Source of the DNA: Euptelea pleiosperma
Taxonomy: Eukaryota > Streptophyta > Magnoliopsida > Ranunculales > Eupteleaceae
Reading direction: 5' to 3'
Assembly: GCA_035048495.1 (NCBI GenBank)
Contig: CM068546.1
Span: forward strand, 11,662,435 to 11,726,434
DNA: 64,000 nt
The number at the start of each line of letters is the position of its first letter. Position 1 is the stretch's first letter. The position numbers and the translations under genes are program-made. This document shows, piece after piece, positions 12,274-23,767 of this stretch. The notes below the pieces were generated by a model that did no database searches, had not been told where the DNA came from, and saw only the letters and a program-made list of their open reading frames with translations.

Positions 12274-12323
12274 TCTGGAATTCTATAAATAGAACCCTTC
12301 TATGCCTTCTCTAAACACACATA
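12274..12323 (+). repeat. Isolated copy of the copia-1 LTR core promoter
   Basis: About 50 bp, from TCTGGAATTCTATAAATAG to the CTCTAAACACACA stretch, match the LTRs of the neighbouring copia element (13150-13198 and 19912-19962). It lies outside the element, 130 bp upstream of its 5' end, and contains the same TATAAATA box. The sequence on either side does not match the LTR. It resembles the 3' LTR version (TATGCC) more than the 5' LTR version (TATATC). Confidence 0.6.
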
Positions 12324-12797
12324 GAAAGCGCGGATTGGGGTTTCTTGAAAGGACGTATTGGTGCGTATTGCAAGACTAATTTATGGCATATTTAGAGCGC
12401 GTTTTGGGGCTTTGTTGGAGTGCGGATTGGGATTAGTTAGAGCATGACTTATTTGTAAGGAATATTTTCATATTCAATTTGGCAAAGATTTCGTTTGACA
12501 TCAAAATATTCTTGTAAGCGTTCCTACGAGCACCAGTGTAGTATGAAGATGCCGTGGTACGCATACTTCGCTAACTACGTGAAGACTAAAAGACAGAGAC
12601 AGCAAGAATCAGACGATTGATGATAGGAGTCATCTGAGTAATTGTCGATTTATTAGTTAACGATCGTATACGCTCGATTAGGAAGGTAAGTGACTTAGTG
12701 GCCATAGGAGTTGATTAAAATGAACAAAATATAATGGTCAGACTTAGTCATTGGACAGACCCAAGTCAAAGTCAATTTTATTGACTAGTGGGATAGT

Positions 12798-13095
12798 CCA
12801 ATTGATTAGACATGTATTCCCAATCGATTGGAGAGACTGTGTAATCGATTGAAGACTACGATGCAGAAACTTATTTGAGTACAATCGATTGGAGACTTTG
12901 TGAAATCGATTGGAGCCTTCGGGACAGAAATCTTTCTGAGTACAATCGATTGGAGATTCTGTGTAATCGATTGGAACCTTTGAGACAGAAAGTTATATAT
13001 GTCAAATCGATTGAAGAACCCTGTGCAATCGATTGGTGCCTTCGGAACAGAAAACTTATTGAGCCCAATCGATTGGACCTTGAATAGAATCGATC
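12798..13095. repeat. Array of ATCGAT palindromes in the 5' LTR
   Basis: About ten copies of AATCGATTGGA or close variants, spaced mostly 18-35 bp apart and separated by changing spacers such as GACTACGATGCAGAAAC and CTTCGGGACAG. The core AATCGATT is self-complementary. The array sits just upstream of the LTR TATA box, in the place expected for an enhancer. Confidence 0.75.
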
Positions 13096-13161
13096 TCTCT
13101 CAGATCCGAAATTCTAAGTTCTATCATCCCACATTCCACACGACTCAGGGTCTTGGAATTC

Positions 13162-13169
13162 TATAAATA
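13162..13169 (+). promoter_or_regulatory. TATA box of the copia-1 5' LTR
   Basis: TATAAATA in a conserved segment shared by both LTRs (second copy at 19924-19931) and by the isolated fragment at 12274. Its place after the palindrome array suits the U3/R boundary. Confidence 0.6.
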
Positions 13170-14002
13170 GAACCCTTCTATATCTTCTCTAAACACATAG
13201 AGAGACACAGAGTGACTCAATCTTCAAGAGAGAGAAGCAAATGCTTTATTTATTAGAGTGTCCATTCGAAGAGCAAGAAGCTTATTTTTCATTCACATCT
13301 TGTGAGCTTGTTCTCTTCTCGATCAAAGCCAAGAGCTTGATCTTTACTCAGCCTAAGTTTTCTACTTTTATATTCAACCTAGTAAGCCTGAGAGTATCAG
13401 TGTGACTCAACACCTTTTGAGCAACTTGGGGTTCAGGGTGTACTGAATCCTTCACCTTCTGCAAAGGTGTGAGTGTTGAGAATTAAGATCGGAGGAGCCG
13501 ATCGACGGTAGGTTTGGGGTGTACCAAATTGAACAAGCAGATAAGGCTTCTTGGCTAGAAGGGCGCGCGTGGATTCGTAGCGTTGATTCAGAGGACGTGG
13601 ATACATCGACAGTAGGCCTTGGCTAAGGTTGGAAGCTGTATTTGCAACGGTACTGCGTAGGTAACCTTTGTTTCATTTAACTTTTCAGTTAGTGATACTT
13701 TTCGTCTTGATGTGATCCCGTAGTTTTTCCTTGGCTAAGGTTTCTACGTAAAAATATCTTATCTTGTGTGATTGTTTGTTTGTATTCCGCAATCTATCAT
13801 GATTAGATCAAATGATTAAATGACAATATACCACGGAGGTATATTTGATTTGAGTCATTGTGATTCCTTGTTCAAACAACCAAGGCATGCGATTTTATCC
13901 CCTTACCATCAACCAGTAAAACTGTGTAGGTATTATTAATTTTAATCAACCCCCCCTTCTAGGTATATTGAGTTAAAGAGAACAGACCCGTGGAATTTCA
14001 AT

Positions 14003-14014
14003 TGGTATCAGAGT
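14003..14014 (+). other. Primer binding site of copia-1
   Basis: TGGTATCAGAGT, two bases after the LTR end, complementary to the 3' end of plant initiator methionine tRNA with one change at the last base (usually C). Confidence 0.85.
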
Positions 14015-14104
14015 GGATATTTTTAATTAAGGTTTAATCACCTGAATTTAGATTCCTGAGAAACTAGTCCATTTTCATTAATTTGTCAAAATACAAAGAG
14101 AATG

Positions 14105-14770
14105 TGAAAATATATCCAGAACTCCATTGTCTGAAGACTATTTGAATATAGCTTATGAGAAACTATATTTAGACAATCTGAGATTGACTAAAGAAAATAA
14201 AGATTTATTTTTACAAATGGAGAAATTGGATTGTAAAAATGTGTCTTTGGAACTGGCAAATATTGAACTCACTGATGAAAGGAGACAGTGGGAAGAAGAG
14301 AAGAAATTACTTCAAATGAAAAATAATGTGTTGGAAAAAGAGTTCCAAAAGTCCTTGAAAAATTAATTGACAAACAAGAATGATATTGCTAAATTTATGA
14401 ATTTTGATTCTCATCTTTGCTCTCATAAAAATAATGTGAAACCTACATACCCTGCAGAAAAATGTATAACAACAAAGTTCAAACAAACTGAATTGGTAAG
14501 TCATCATAATTCTAGGCTAAGTAACCATACATGAAATCTAATGAACTAAAGAGAGAAATTTCTAAAATTTCTGAATTAAGAAAAACTTTGTTTGATAGTC
14601 ATGTTGCTAAGAATCAATGGTCCAGAACCGACAAAAGAATGAATAATTCATTTCTTCCCAAACAAATAGCAATACCTTCAAAATTTAAGACCATTTGGGT
14701 GAAAAAATATGATAAAAAATGTCCTATGATTCATTCTGCTTTCAAAGCTTTAAAAAACAATAAATAGTAT
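14105..14770 (+). pseudogene. gag remnant of copia-1 (coiled-coil part only)
   Basis: Frames 14127-14366 and 14531-14767 encode charged, Leu/Lys/Glu-rich peptides (for example YLDNLRLTKENKDLFLQMEK) typical of the coiled-coil C-terminal half of SIRE-type Gag. The distance from the primer site to this part is only about 110 bp, so the conserved N-terminal Gag domain is deleted. No CCHC zinc knuckle was found. The second frame ends at a TAG (14765-14767) that replaces the Trp expected before YLD. Confidence 0.7.
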
Positions 14771-17745
14771 CTAGACAATGATTGTTCTAGACACATGACT
14801 GGAGACAAGTCAATGTTTTGTCATATTGAAGATTATAAGGATGGTAGTGTTACTTTTGGGGATGGTAGTATGGCCAAGGTCATTGGTCGAAGAAGTATTC
14901 CTAAGCTTGATAATGTTCTCTGTGTTGAGGAACTCAAAGCCAATCTTCTCAGCATAAGTCAAATTTGTGATAATAATCATACAGTTAAATTCACAAGCCA
15001 AGGATGTGATGTTATTGATGAATCTGGCAAATGTGTTATGAGAGGTTCAAGAACCTCTGAAAACTGTTATATCATTGGTAGAAATCCCAAGATCATCTAC
15101 AATTTTGCCAAATTAAATGATTTTGACTTATAGCACCAAAGACTAGGTCACATGAACCAAAAAGACCTAGTTAAAATCACTAATAAAGAATTAGTGAGAG
15201 GTGTGCTCAAATTTGTAAACCTACAAGTACTATTTGTGGAGCTTGCCAAATTGGTAAACAAATAAAAAGCTCTCACAAAAAGAAAAACTATTGTGCTACC
15301 TCCAAAGTGCTTGATCTGATTCACATAGATCTTATGGGTCCAATGAGAACTGAAAGTTTGGGAGGTAAAAGATACATTCTGATCATGGTAGATGATTACT
15401 CTAGATTGACTTGGATTGCTTTTCTTAGAGAGAAATCAGATGCTTTTGAAGAATGTAAAAAGATATGCCAAAAAATACAAAATAAAAAAGGCTACAATAT
15501 AGTCAGGATTTGTATTGATCAAAGAAGAGAATTTGAAGATTATCGTCTCACTGAGTTCTGTGATGCTATCGGCATTAAGCATGAATTTTCTGCACCCATT
15601 ACACCACAGCAGAATGGAGTGATGGAAAGAAAGAATATGGTGATTCAGGAAATGGCCCGGGTAATGCTTCACAGCAAAAAGTTACCCCAAAATTTATGGG
15701 CAGAAGCAATGAACACTGCTCGTTATACTCTCAATAGTTTATTTGAGACCAAGAACTTTGAATACTCCTTATGAAATTTGGTCGAGTAAAAAACATAATG
15801 TCAAATATTTTAAGGTTTTTGGAAGCAAATGCTATATTCTTAGAGATAGAGAATCTCTGAGAAAATTTGACAAAAGAGGAAATGAAAGAATTTTTCTGGG
15901 ATATTCCACTAATAGTAGAGCTTATCGAGTTCTCAATCAAAGAACTAAAACGATAATGGGGTCTATTAATGTGGTTATTGATGACTTGAATATTGAAGAT
16001 AATTCCTCACAAGATGACAACTGTGATGATATCTGTCAAAATTTTGCTGACATTCATGTTACTCCATCTTCTAGTGATTCTCATGCTAATAAATCTCTTC
16101 CATTGTGGGTTAAGAAAAATCATCTTAGTGTTGATATCATTAGTGAGGCAGGAAGTAGAGTTCAAACTAGGAGAAAGATTGAAAATGTTGTTAACTTCGT
16201 GTGTTATACTTCTCAAATTGAACCAAAAAATATTTCTGAAGCTCTTACTGATGAAAATTGGATTAGTGCCATGCAGAAGGAACTAAGTCAATTCACTAGA
16301 AATGATGTTTGGTATTTAGTGCATAGACCTAAAGATACTAATGTTATAGGCACTAAATGGATTTTCAAAAATAAATCAGATGAAAATGGAACCGTTATCA
16401 GAAACAAAGCCAGACTTGTAGCTCAAGGCTATACTCAAATTGAAGACATTGATTTTGATGAAACTTTTGCTCTTGTTGCTAGATTGAAATCCATTCGAAT
16501 TTTGCTTGCTGTTGCTTGTCATCTTAAATTTAAACTCTTTCAGATGGATGTCAAGAGTGCCTTCTTGAATGGTGTTCTTCAAGAAGAAGTTTATGTGGAA
16601 CAACCCAAAGAGTTTGATGATCCAAAATTTCCTGATCAAGTTTATCGTCTCAAAAAGGCCTTGTATGGCTTAAAACAATCCCCCAGGGCTTGGTATGAGA
16701 GATTGACCACTTTTCTGCTTCATCAATGTTTCATCAGAGAAAAAGTAGACAAGACCTTATTTGTTAAACTATTCAGGGAATTTATGTGATTGTTCAAATC
16801 TATGTTGATGATATAGTTTTTGGGTCCACATCTGTTGATCATGCTCACATGTTTTTAGAACAAATGAAAAAAAGAATTTGAAATGAGTATGGTTGGTGAA
16901 CTAAGTTATTTTCTAGGTCTTCAAGTGAAACAGTTGGATGATGAAATTTTTATTTCTCAATCCAAATATAGCAAAGACCTAATTAAGAAATTTGGTATAG
17001 AATCAGCTAAACAACATCGTACTCCCATGAGTACTACTACAAAGCTGAGCAAAGACACTGAAGGAATGGATGTTGACCAGACCTTATACAGAAGCATGAT
17101 AGGAAGTTTACTCTATCTCACCGCTAGTCGTCTTGATATTTTCTTCAGCGTGGGTGCATGTGCTAGGTTTCAAGCTAATCCCAAAGAATCTCATATTCTT
17201 GCAGTCAAACGTATCATCAGGTATGTTAGTGGAACTGTGGGATATGGTCTCTAGTATTCATTTGATACTACTGTAGAACTTGCAGGGTATTCTGATGCTA
17301 ACTGAGCTGGAAATGTTGATAATAGAAAAAGCACAGTGGTGGGTGTTTTTATGTTGGGAACAACCTAGTTAGTTGGCAAAGCAAGAAACATAATTGTATT
17401 TCTTTATCTACTGCTGAAGTCGAGTATATTGCAGCTGGGAGCTGTTGTACTCAACTGCTATGGGTGAAGCAGATGTTAACTTATTATGGGATCAATCAAT
17501 GATTGATGACTATATATTGTGATAATACGAGTGTAATAAATATATCGAAAAATCATGTTCAACACTCTAGAACTAAACATATTGACATACGTCATTACTT
17601 TATAAGAGATCTAGTTAAAGAAAAAATTATCACTTTGGAACATGTCGCAACTGAAAATCAATTAGCGGATAGTTTTACAAAACCTCTTGATGTCGTTAGA
17701 TTCGAATTTCTTCGTAAATCTATCGGTATTAGTTTGATTGATTGA
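14768..17745 (+). pseudogene. copia-1 pol: protease, integrase, reverse transcriptase, RNase H (broken)
   Basis: Protease begins at YLDNDCSRHMTGDK, where the catalytic DSG is changed to DND. Integrase covers about 15134-16000, with RLGHMNQ near the start, IDLMGP, the downstream Asp now in IDQRREFED (usually a DNGGEF-type motif) and APITPQQNGVMERKN. A frameshift occurs near 15743-15774. Reverse transcriptase runs from about 16250 ([35 protein letters not shown]) to the active-site IYVDDIVFGST near 16800, which lies in another frame between two frameshifts. RNase H follows, with CDNTSVINISKN and TKHIDIRHYFIRD, ending at 17745. Trp codons have become stops at 15131-15133, 17252-17254 and 17303-17305. 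Confidence 0.9.
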
Positions 17746-19205
17746 TCTTGTAGTTTATATTTTTTTTCGCTTTCATAAATAATCTGGTTGATTAAAATTG
17801 ATTTTAAATAATCAAATTTCAAACTTGTCATGAGTTCATCAATGTCATATCATGGTGATATATATATTTTCGATGTTTGTAATGATTATTCATTTATACC
17901 TTGTCTTTGTCTATGGTTAAAATTATCTCTTGTAATCATGAGTTTCACACACTACACACTGACATTTTTTTTCATGAATAAATATGATTTCAATATTATT
18001 TCTAGATCTTATTCCAGGAATAAGGAATAAACCTCTACTAGATATGAATTCAAATTAGTAGTGTTCCTGCCTTCAGTTGATTTTGAAACTGCACTACAGT
18101 CGACTGTTGGCTTCCCAATTAGAGTTATTATATTAAGAAAATAGCTACCTCCATTCAAGTTAGAGTATATGTCATCTATATGGCCTTGTTCAAAATTGAA
18201 ATCCGATTCTCATTGCTGTAGAAAAAGGCTACCTATATGGAGAGTGAAAGCTACCTATATTCAAAGTGAATAAAAAGGGTGTAAAAGACAGCCAATTTGC
18301 TAAAAAAATTCTTATCTATCAGCAAATACCCATATACATGAGTGTATGTTAGAATCCTTAATAGCTCTAATGAGGATTTCATATCTGGATATAAGATACC
18401 TCCGGGATTTCTAGAATTTGATATCTGAAATATTACTGAAATTAATTATCTTATCTTGTGTCGATTCTGATTTTAGCATTTTATCTTACACTGGTTCTCA
18501 AGAGCAATGATTTTATTACTTTCTTTGACTAAGTATTTTTTATTAAACTGACGAATACAAATTTCTATATACATATCTTGATCTAGTTGAAATTTTAACT
18601 TTCACAAGTTCTGTATTTCATGGTAATCTCTGTTAGTATTAATCAAACATGTTTCAATAAAAAAAATTTGCTTCTTAAAATAATTTTATTCCAACCAATT
18701 CATATTCTAGTCACGACTCTCCAAAGCTCAGTCTTTGCTTCAAGATCTACTATAATTTGTTGCTTAATGTTAATTGACTGGTTATGGATGTATATATTGC
18801 ACTTGTTTCTCATAATAATCTTCATTACATGCTTTTATTTGCTTATATTTATGTACCTTTGTCAATCTGTGATAAAAAGGGGGTGAGAAAATCATAGCGG
18901 TAAAAATAAGTTGATGCATGAGATAAGGGGAGAAAATTTTTTCATTATTTTTCTAATTTTTCTACTTGTGATGTGCATAATTTATCTCACTGCATTTTAT
19001 ATGAATTATTGATTGCCGATGATATTACATGGTATGTATTGTTGGTAAAATGTGCAGGGAACAGATCAAAAGCCATTACACTATATATGTTCGATTATCT
19101 CTAAGAAAGTGTGAGATAGTGAGTGAATCATGTAAGAGAGTGAGATTGTATTTTCTATTTTTTTTACCTTCTTTATGATTAAATATTTTTTGTCACGGAA
19201 TTGCC
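17746..19205 (+). other. Spacer between pol and the 3' LTR of copia-1
   Basis: A 1.46-kb AT-rich segment inside the element. SIRE-lineage elements often carry an env-like frame here. The longest frame seen (18620-18886) is hydrophobic but short and has no recognisable domain, so no gene is called. Confidence 0.6.
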
Positions 19206-19217
19206 AAAGGAGGAGAT
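19206..19217 (+). other. Polypurine tract of copia-1
   Basis: AAAGGAGGAGAT directly before the 3' LTR, the expected primer for plus-strand DNA synthesis. Confidence 0.75.
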
Positions 19218-20772
19218 TATAAGGAATATTTTCATATTCAATTTGGCAAAAATTTTGTTTGACATAAAAATATTCTTGTAACCGTTCCTACGAGCACCAG
19301 TGTAGTGTGAAGATGTCGTGGTATGCATATTTCGTCGACTACGTGAAGACTAAAAGACAGAGACAACAAGAATTAGACGGTTGACGATAGAAGTCATCTG
19401 AGTAACTGTCGATTTGTCAGTTAACGATCGTATACGCTCGATTAGGAAAGTAAGTGACTTAGTGGCCATAGGAGTTGATTAAAATGAACAAAATATAATG
19501 GTCATACTTAGTCATTGGACAGACCCGAGTCAAACTCAATTTTATTGACTAGTGGGATAGTCCAATCGATTGGACATAGCTCAATCGATTGGAGACACTG
19601 TGTAATCGATTGGAGACTACGAGGCAGAAACTTATTTGAGTACAATATATTGGAGACTCTGTGTAATCGATTGGAATCTTCGGGACAGAAAGTTATATAT
19701 GTCAAATCGATTGAAGAACCCTGTGCAATCGATTGGTGCCTTCAGAATAGAAAACTTATTGAGCCCAATCGATTGGACTCTTATCCCCAATCGATTGGAC
19801 ATGGCCCAATTGATCGGACCAAGTGTACAATCGATTGGACCTTGAACAGAATCGGTCTATCTCAGATTCAAAATTCTAAGTTCCATCATCCCACGTTCTA
19901 CAAGACTCAGGGTCTTGGAATTCTATAAATAGAACCCTTCTATGCCTTCTCTAAACACACAGAGAGACACAACGTGACTTAATCTTCAAGAGAGAGAAGT
20001 AAAGGCTTTATTTATTAGAGTGTCCATTCGAAGAGCAAGAAGCTTATTTTCCATTCACATCTTGTGAGCTTGTTCTCTTCTCGATCAAAGCCAAGAGCTT
20101 GATCTTTACTCAGCCTAGGTTTTCTACTTCTATATTCGACCTAGTAAGCCTAAGAGTACCAGTGTGACTCAATACCTTTTGAGCAACTTGGGGTTCAGGG
20201 TGTACTGAATCATTCACCTTCTGCAAAGGCGGGAGTGTTGAGAATTAAGATCGGAGGAGCCGATCGACGGTAGGTTTGGGGTGTACCAAACTGAACAAGC
20301 GGATAAGCCTTCTTAGCTGGAAGGGCACGCGTGGATTCGTGGCGTTGATTCAGCGGACATAGACGCATTGGGAGTAGGCCTTGGCTAAGGTTGGAAGTTG
20401 TATTTGCAACGGTGCTGTGTAGGTAACCTTTGTTTCGTTTAACTTTTTAGTTAGTGATACTTTCCATCTGGACGTGGTCCCGTGGTTTTTACTTGGCTAA
20501 GGTTTTCACGTAAAAATATCTTGTCTTATGTGATTGTTTGTTTGTATTCCGCAATCTATCATGATTAGATCAAACGATAAAAAGACAATATACCACGGAG
20601 GTATCTTTGACTTGAGTCGGTTGTGATAATCCTTGTTCAAATAACCAAGGCATGTGATTTTATCCATTTACCATCGACCAGTAAAACTGTGTAGGTATTA
20701 TTAATTTTAAATACCTAATCAACCCCCCTTCTAGGTATATTGAGTTAAAGAGAACAGACCTGTGGAATTTCA
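19218..20772 (+). repeat. 3' LTR of copia-1
   Basis: 1555 bp, ending in GTGGAATTTCA like the 5' LTR but starting TATAAGG in place of TGTAAGG, a G-to-A change of the terminal TG. It carries its own palindrome array (about 19561-19842) and TATAAATA at 19924-19931. The TTATT duplication follows at 20773-20777. Confidence 0.93.
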
Positions 20773-20777
20773 TTATT

Positions 20778-21466
20778 TTGTTCTAGAGCGTAGATTGGGG
20801 GCGAATCCGCCCTCAAACTGCGAGTTCGGGAGCGGTGGACAATCTAGACAGTTCTGGGGACTAAGGGTAGGACGTCCCATGTAGTGTGGTATTTATAAGT
20901 GAGGCCTAAGTTTATGTTTAAGAAGTGGAAGGCTACTAAAAAGCCTATTTGATGGGGTTTTGCTATTCCTAAGTGATATGCAACTCCAATTAACATGCGT
21001 GTCACCTTCATACTGGTTTTCTATGATTAATTCCCTTACGAGTAGGTTATGAGTTAAGTGTTTAAGTCCAATTTCAATTAGGTTAAGTGTTTAGGTCAAT
21101 TAACAAGTCCTAGGTATACTAGGTTTTCATCTCTAATGCAATTGTTAGTGCAGACTTTGCCGGTTTATGTATCAGTAGATAATCAATCACTAAGATAGAG
21201 AATCAGAAAAAGAAAGTTGCAATGTAACTACTAAATGAAATTAAATAAGTAATAAGAAATGTACCCAGACAATAGTTGTAGATATAACAGTTGATTGAAG
21301 ATTAGAAACTGTAAAATAGAGATCAGATAACTTATCAGTAAACAGATGGTTGAGGCACATGTTGTACACGCTGTCCTAAATAAACAGATTTCGACGTTGC
21401 ACTTCGAAGGTGTTGTTGTCAATTGGTCGGCGACTGCTCCTAGGATTCAACAGCCCAATGAAGATA
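20778..21466. other. Intergenic, no feature recognised
   Basis: This continues the target site of copia-1 (CTAGAGCGTAGATTGGGGGCG resembles GAGTGCGGATTGGG on the left side). No gene or repeat boundary is seen. Confidence 0.4.
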
Positions 21467-21862
21467 GGCGACACTCCAAACCCTTCAGTCTATCGAACTT
21501 ACAGTGGAACCCTAGAAAATATTAAAATGTGATGAGATAGCCGTTTGTATCTCATTAAAGATTCGAAACGATCACAAAATTTAATGTATTAACATCCATG
21601 TCGGTTACAAAACATTTTGAAAATTAAGCGTAAAACCATGTGCGAAAACCAATGGTTCAAATAATAATGCTTGGGCTTTTAAGTCTAAGTCCATGTCCAG
21701 TCTAAAGACCAAAGTCCAAAGACCAAAGACCAAAGACCAAAGATCAAAAACCAAAAATCAAAGATCAAGGACCAAGGACCAAAGACCATGGACCACGGAA
21801 GGTAGGCAGTATTCCAAACCCTTCAGTCTATCAAACTTACAGTGGAACCTCAAAAAATATTC
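21467..21862. repeat. Direct repeat pair flanking a 7-bp minisatellite
   Basis: A block of about 55 bp containing CCAAACCCTTCAGTCTATC and ACTTACAGTGGAACC occurs at about 21476-21522 and again at 21812-21860. Between them, 21702-21797, is a run of CAAAGAC-type heptamers (about thirteen imperfect units, with T and G substitutions). The repeats translate as KTKDQR-like repeats in one frame, but this is a by-product of the 7-bp period and not a gene. Confidence 0.7.
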
Positions 21863-23078
21863 TAAAAACTTTGTAGAAAAGAGGAAGAGAGAAGATCATA
21901 ATATTTGTTGTGTTTAGCATCTTCTCTACCTAAAACATTTTAAGCACAATTAGGCTACTACATGTGGGGTCTACTATGGTCCCAAAAATTTCTCATGGAA
22001 GGGGCTCCATACCACCTCATCATGATACCTCATTGGGAGTACAACAAGCCCCCAAGGGTCCCCAACGATTGTCTAGTGCAGTAGATACTCCCCACCAACA
22101 TTAATACATCTTAGGCTTATGTTATACATATTAGTTACATAAATACCCAATTAAATTAAATCAACACTCACATTATGAATCATGGACATTAAATATATTA
22201 TGATAAATAAAATGAAAACATAAATGGGCTTAAGAGATCCATATCTAAGTCCACATTTATCAAAAATAAAGAAATGTAGGTAAATTTAATCATCTTAGCT
22301 TAAGTTGTATATATTAATGAATTAATTTTATTCTAGCATATATTATGATTATAAAATGATTAGTGACGATCTATTATACGTATATATGATATATGAACAC
22401 TAATGAAACACTATGATAAGTCCTATGGGGGGGGAAGGGGTACCTCTTAATGAGTTTCCAAAGTTTTACCGAAACTACCTGAGATTTTCCAACAAAATAG
22501 TTATATATTTAAGTTTCTTTTTTTTTTTTTATCCCAAATGGTTTAAAGTTAAGGTCAAGGTCAATGATCACCTATGGTTATTCTAAGTTATTTTGGTCAC
22601 TTACCAGCTCAGAAATTAGATGGTTGTGTGAAGTCAGTGGCACGCATACGATCATCAAACACTTGAACTTTGTCTTGTGCTTCATCTTCACATTAGACAT
22701 AATTGTTGAAGACTATGACCAATCCTAATATTGACTTGATTCAGTGACTGATTTTGACATAAAATTTGCCAATTTACAAATATGGACTTTACGTACAGAG
22801 ACTGCACTTAGCAACACTGGGTCACTTATTGATTATCTAGGCGTATGCTTTTCTCTTATTTTTTGTTTTTTTTTTTTAATAATTATAAAGCAACAACCGG
22901 TAGTACCACACATGTGACATAATTAAAAACCCCTCTAGTTTCAAAGGCAAAACCTTCCCTCATTAAATGCCTCTATTATAAAGAAAAGACAAACCTGAAT
23001 TGGAGTACGCCCTGCACAATTCAGGATGTCCAGCACAACCACATCCCTTATCAATGATGATGAGGGACAATAGTATAT
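21863..23078. other. Intergenic, no gene recognised
   Basis: AT-rich sequence with a G-run (22427-22440) and T-runs (22510-22530, 22858-22878). No open frame with domain character. Confidence 0.4.
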
Positions 23079-23275
23079 GCCATGTGACACACTCTTAAGG
23101 ACCATCGACCGCATGGATGTTGTCCCATCCCTAGGTTGACCTACATAAGCTTGTTTAGTGATCTCAAACCTTTGGATCTGAATACCCATATAATGCTCAA
23201 AATCAACAGTTAAAAATAATCAGTGAAAACGACTCCAATCAAATCCTTAAAAATCATTAATAGGCTAATTTTTTG
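23079..23275. repeat. MITE, family A, partial
   Basis: The left arm is well kept (GCCATGTGACACACTCTTAAGG, then CGCATGGATGTTGTCC and GGTTGACCTAC). The right arm stops after TAATAGGCTAATTTTTTGTG, so the terminal part is lost. Confidence 0.6.
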
Positions 23276-23423
23276 TGAACTTATAAATTTAAATTTTTTG
23301 TACATGAACATACAAGTTTAAATTTTCAAAGATAAAATTGAGATACTATTTGAATCTTTTGTAATAGTTGAACATGTGGATAGATATATTTTAGTAAATA
23401 AAATCAATTGATCGAGATATTTC

Positions 23424-23699
23424 GACATGGCTATATGGGCCCACATGGAGATGAGTTTAGGGCTAATTTTGTTGAAGATATTCTACTACCATGGAGATAA
23501 TTCTCAGCAAAAGTCAGTTCATTTGACATTTCTAGCCATTTGAAAAGTAAATTACAAGTTGAAAAATTATAGACCATGACATTGCACCATTAACTTTAGA
23601 TCCACATTTACTAGGGTTAAAAATTTCAAAATGGGTGATTTTTGGTGAAGATAAATCATCTTTTGACTCATCTCCATGTGGACCCCACATGACTATGTC
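23424..23699. repeat. MITE, family F
   Basis: Ends are GACATGGCTATATGGGCCCA and the inverse, CCACATGACTATGTC. Next to them are ACATGGAGATGAG and CTCATCTCCATGTGG. The middle has CATTTCTAGCC and AAATTACAAGTTGAAA. Related sequences are at 23993-24190 and 54490-54806. Confidence 0.65.
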
Positions 23700-23767
23700 C
23701 AAATCATTGTCAAAAAATTAATCTCAGAATTCTTACACACCTTATCTTGAAATGCCATATAATATAA

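Larger units (their letters stand above)
12454..14000 (+). repeat. 5' LTR of copia-1
   Basis: 1547 bp, starting TGTAAGGAATATTTTC and ending GTGGAATTTCA. Contains a promoter-like TATAAATA at 13162-13169 and an array of CAATCGATTGG words at about 12798-13095. Paired with the LTR at 19218-20772, which it matches along its whole length with scattered substitutions and small indels. Confidence 0.93.
12454..20772 (+). mobile_element. Ty1/copia LTR retrotransposon copia-1, full-length, dead (SIRE-like)
   Basis: An 8319-bp element with two LTRs (12454-14000 and 19218-20772), a primer binding site matching initiator-Met tRNA (14003-14014), a polypurine tract (19206-19217) and a 5-bp target duplication TTATT (12449-12453 and 20773-20777). 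The order protease, integrase, reverse transcriptase, RNase H defines copia. The GDKSMF and LW-HQRLGHMNQ motifs, the long LTRs and the long spacer between pol and the 3' LTR fit the SIRE/Maximus lineage. The gag N-terminal part, including any zinc knuckle, is missing. Pol carries frameshifts and several Trp-to-stop changes, so the copy cannot transpose by itself. Confidence 0.93.

Noticed and set aside
19515..19928. 137-codon frame with repeated SIDW/NRL peptides, and matching frames at 12871-13087
   Set aside because: They are translations of the ATCGAT palindrome array in the LTRs, not proteins.
21690..21800. CRISPR-like array
   Set aside because: The heptamer units are contiguous without unique spacers, and the genome is plant.
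21693..21917. Frame with KTKDQR repeats
   Set aside because: A direct result of the 7-bp minisatellite.
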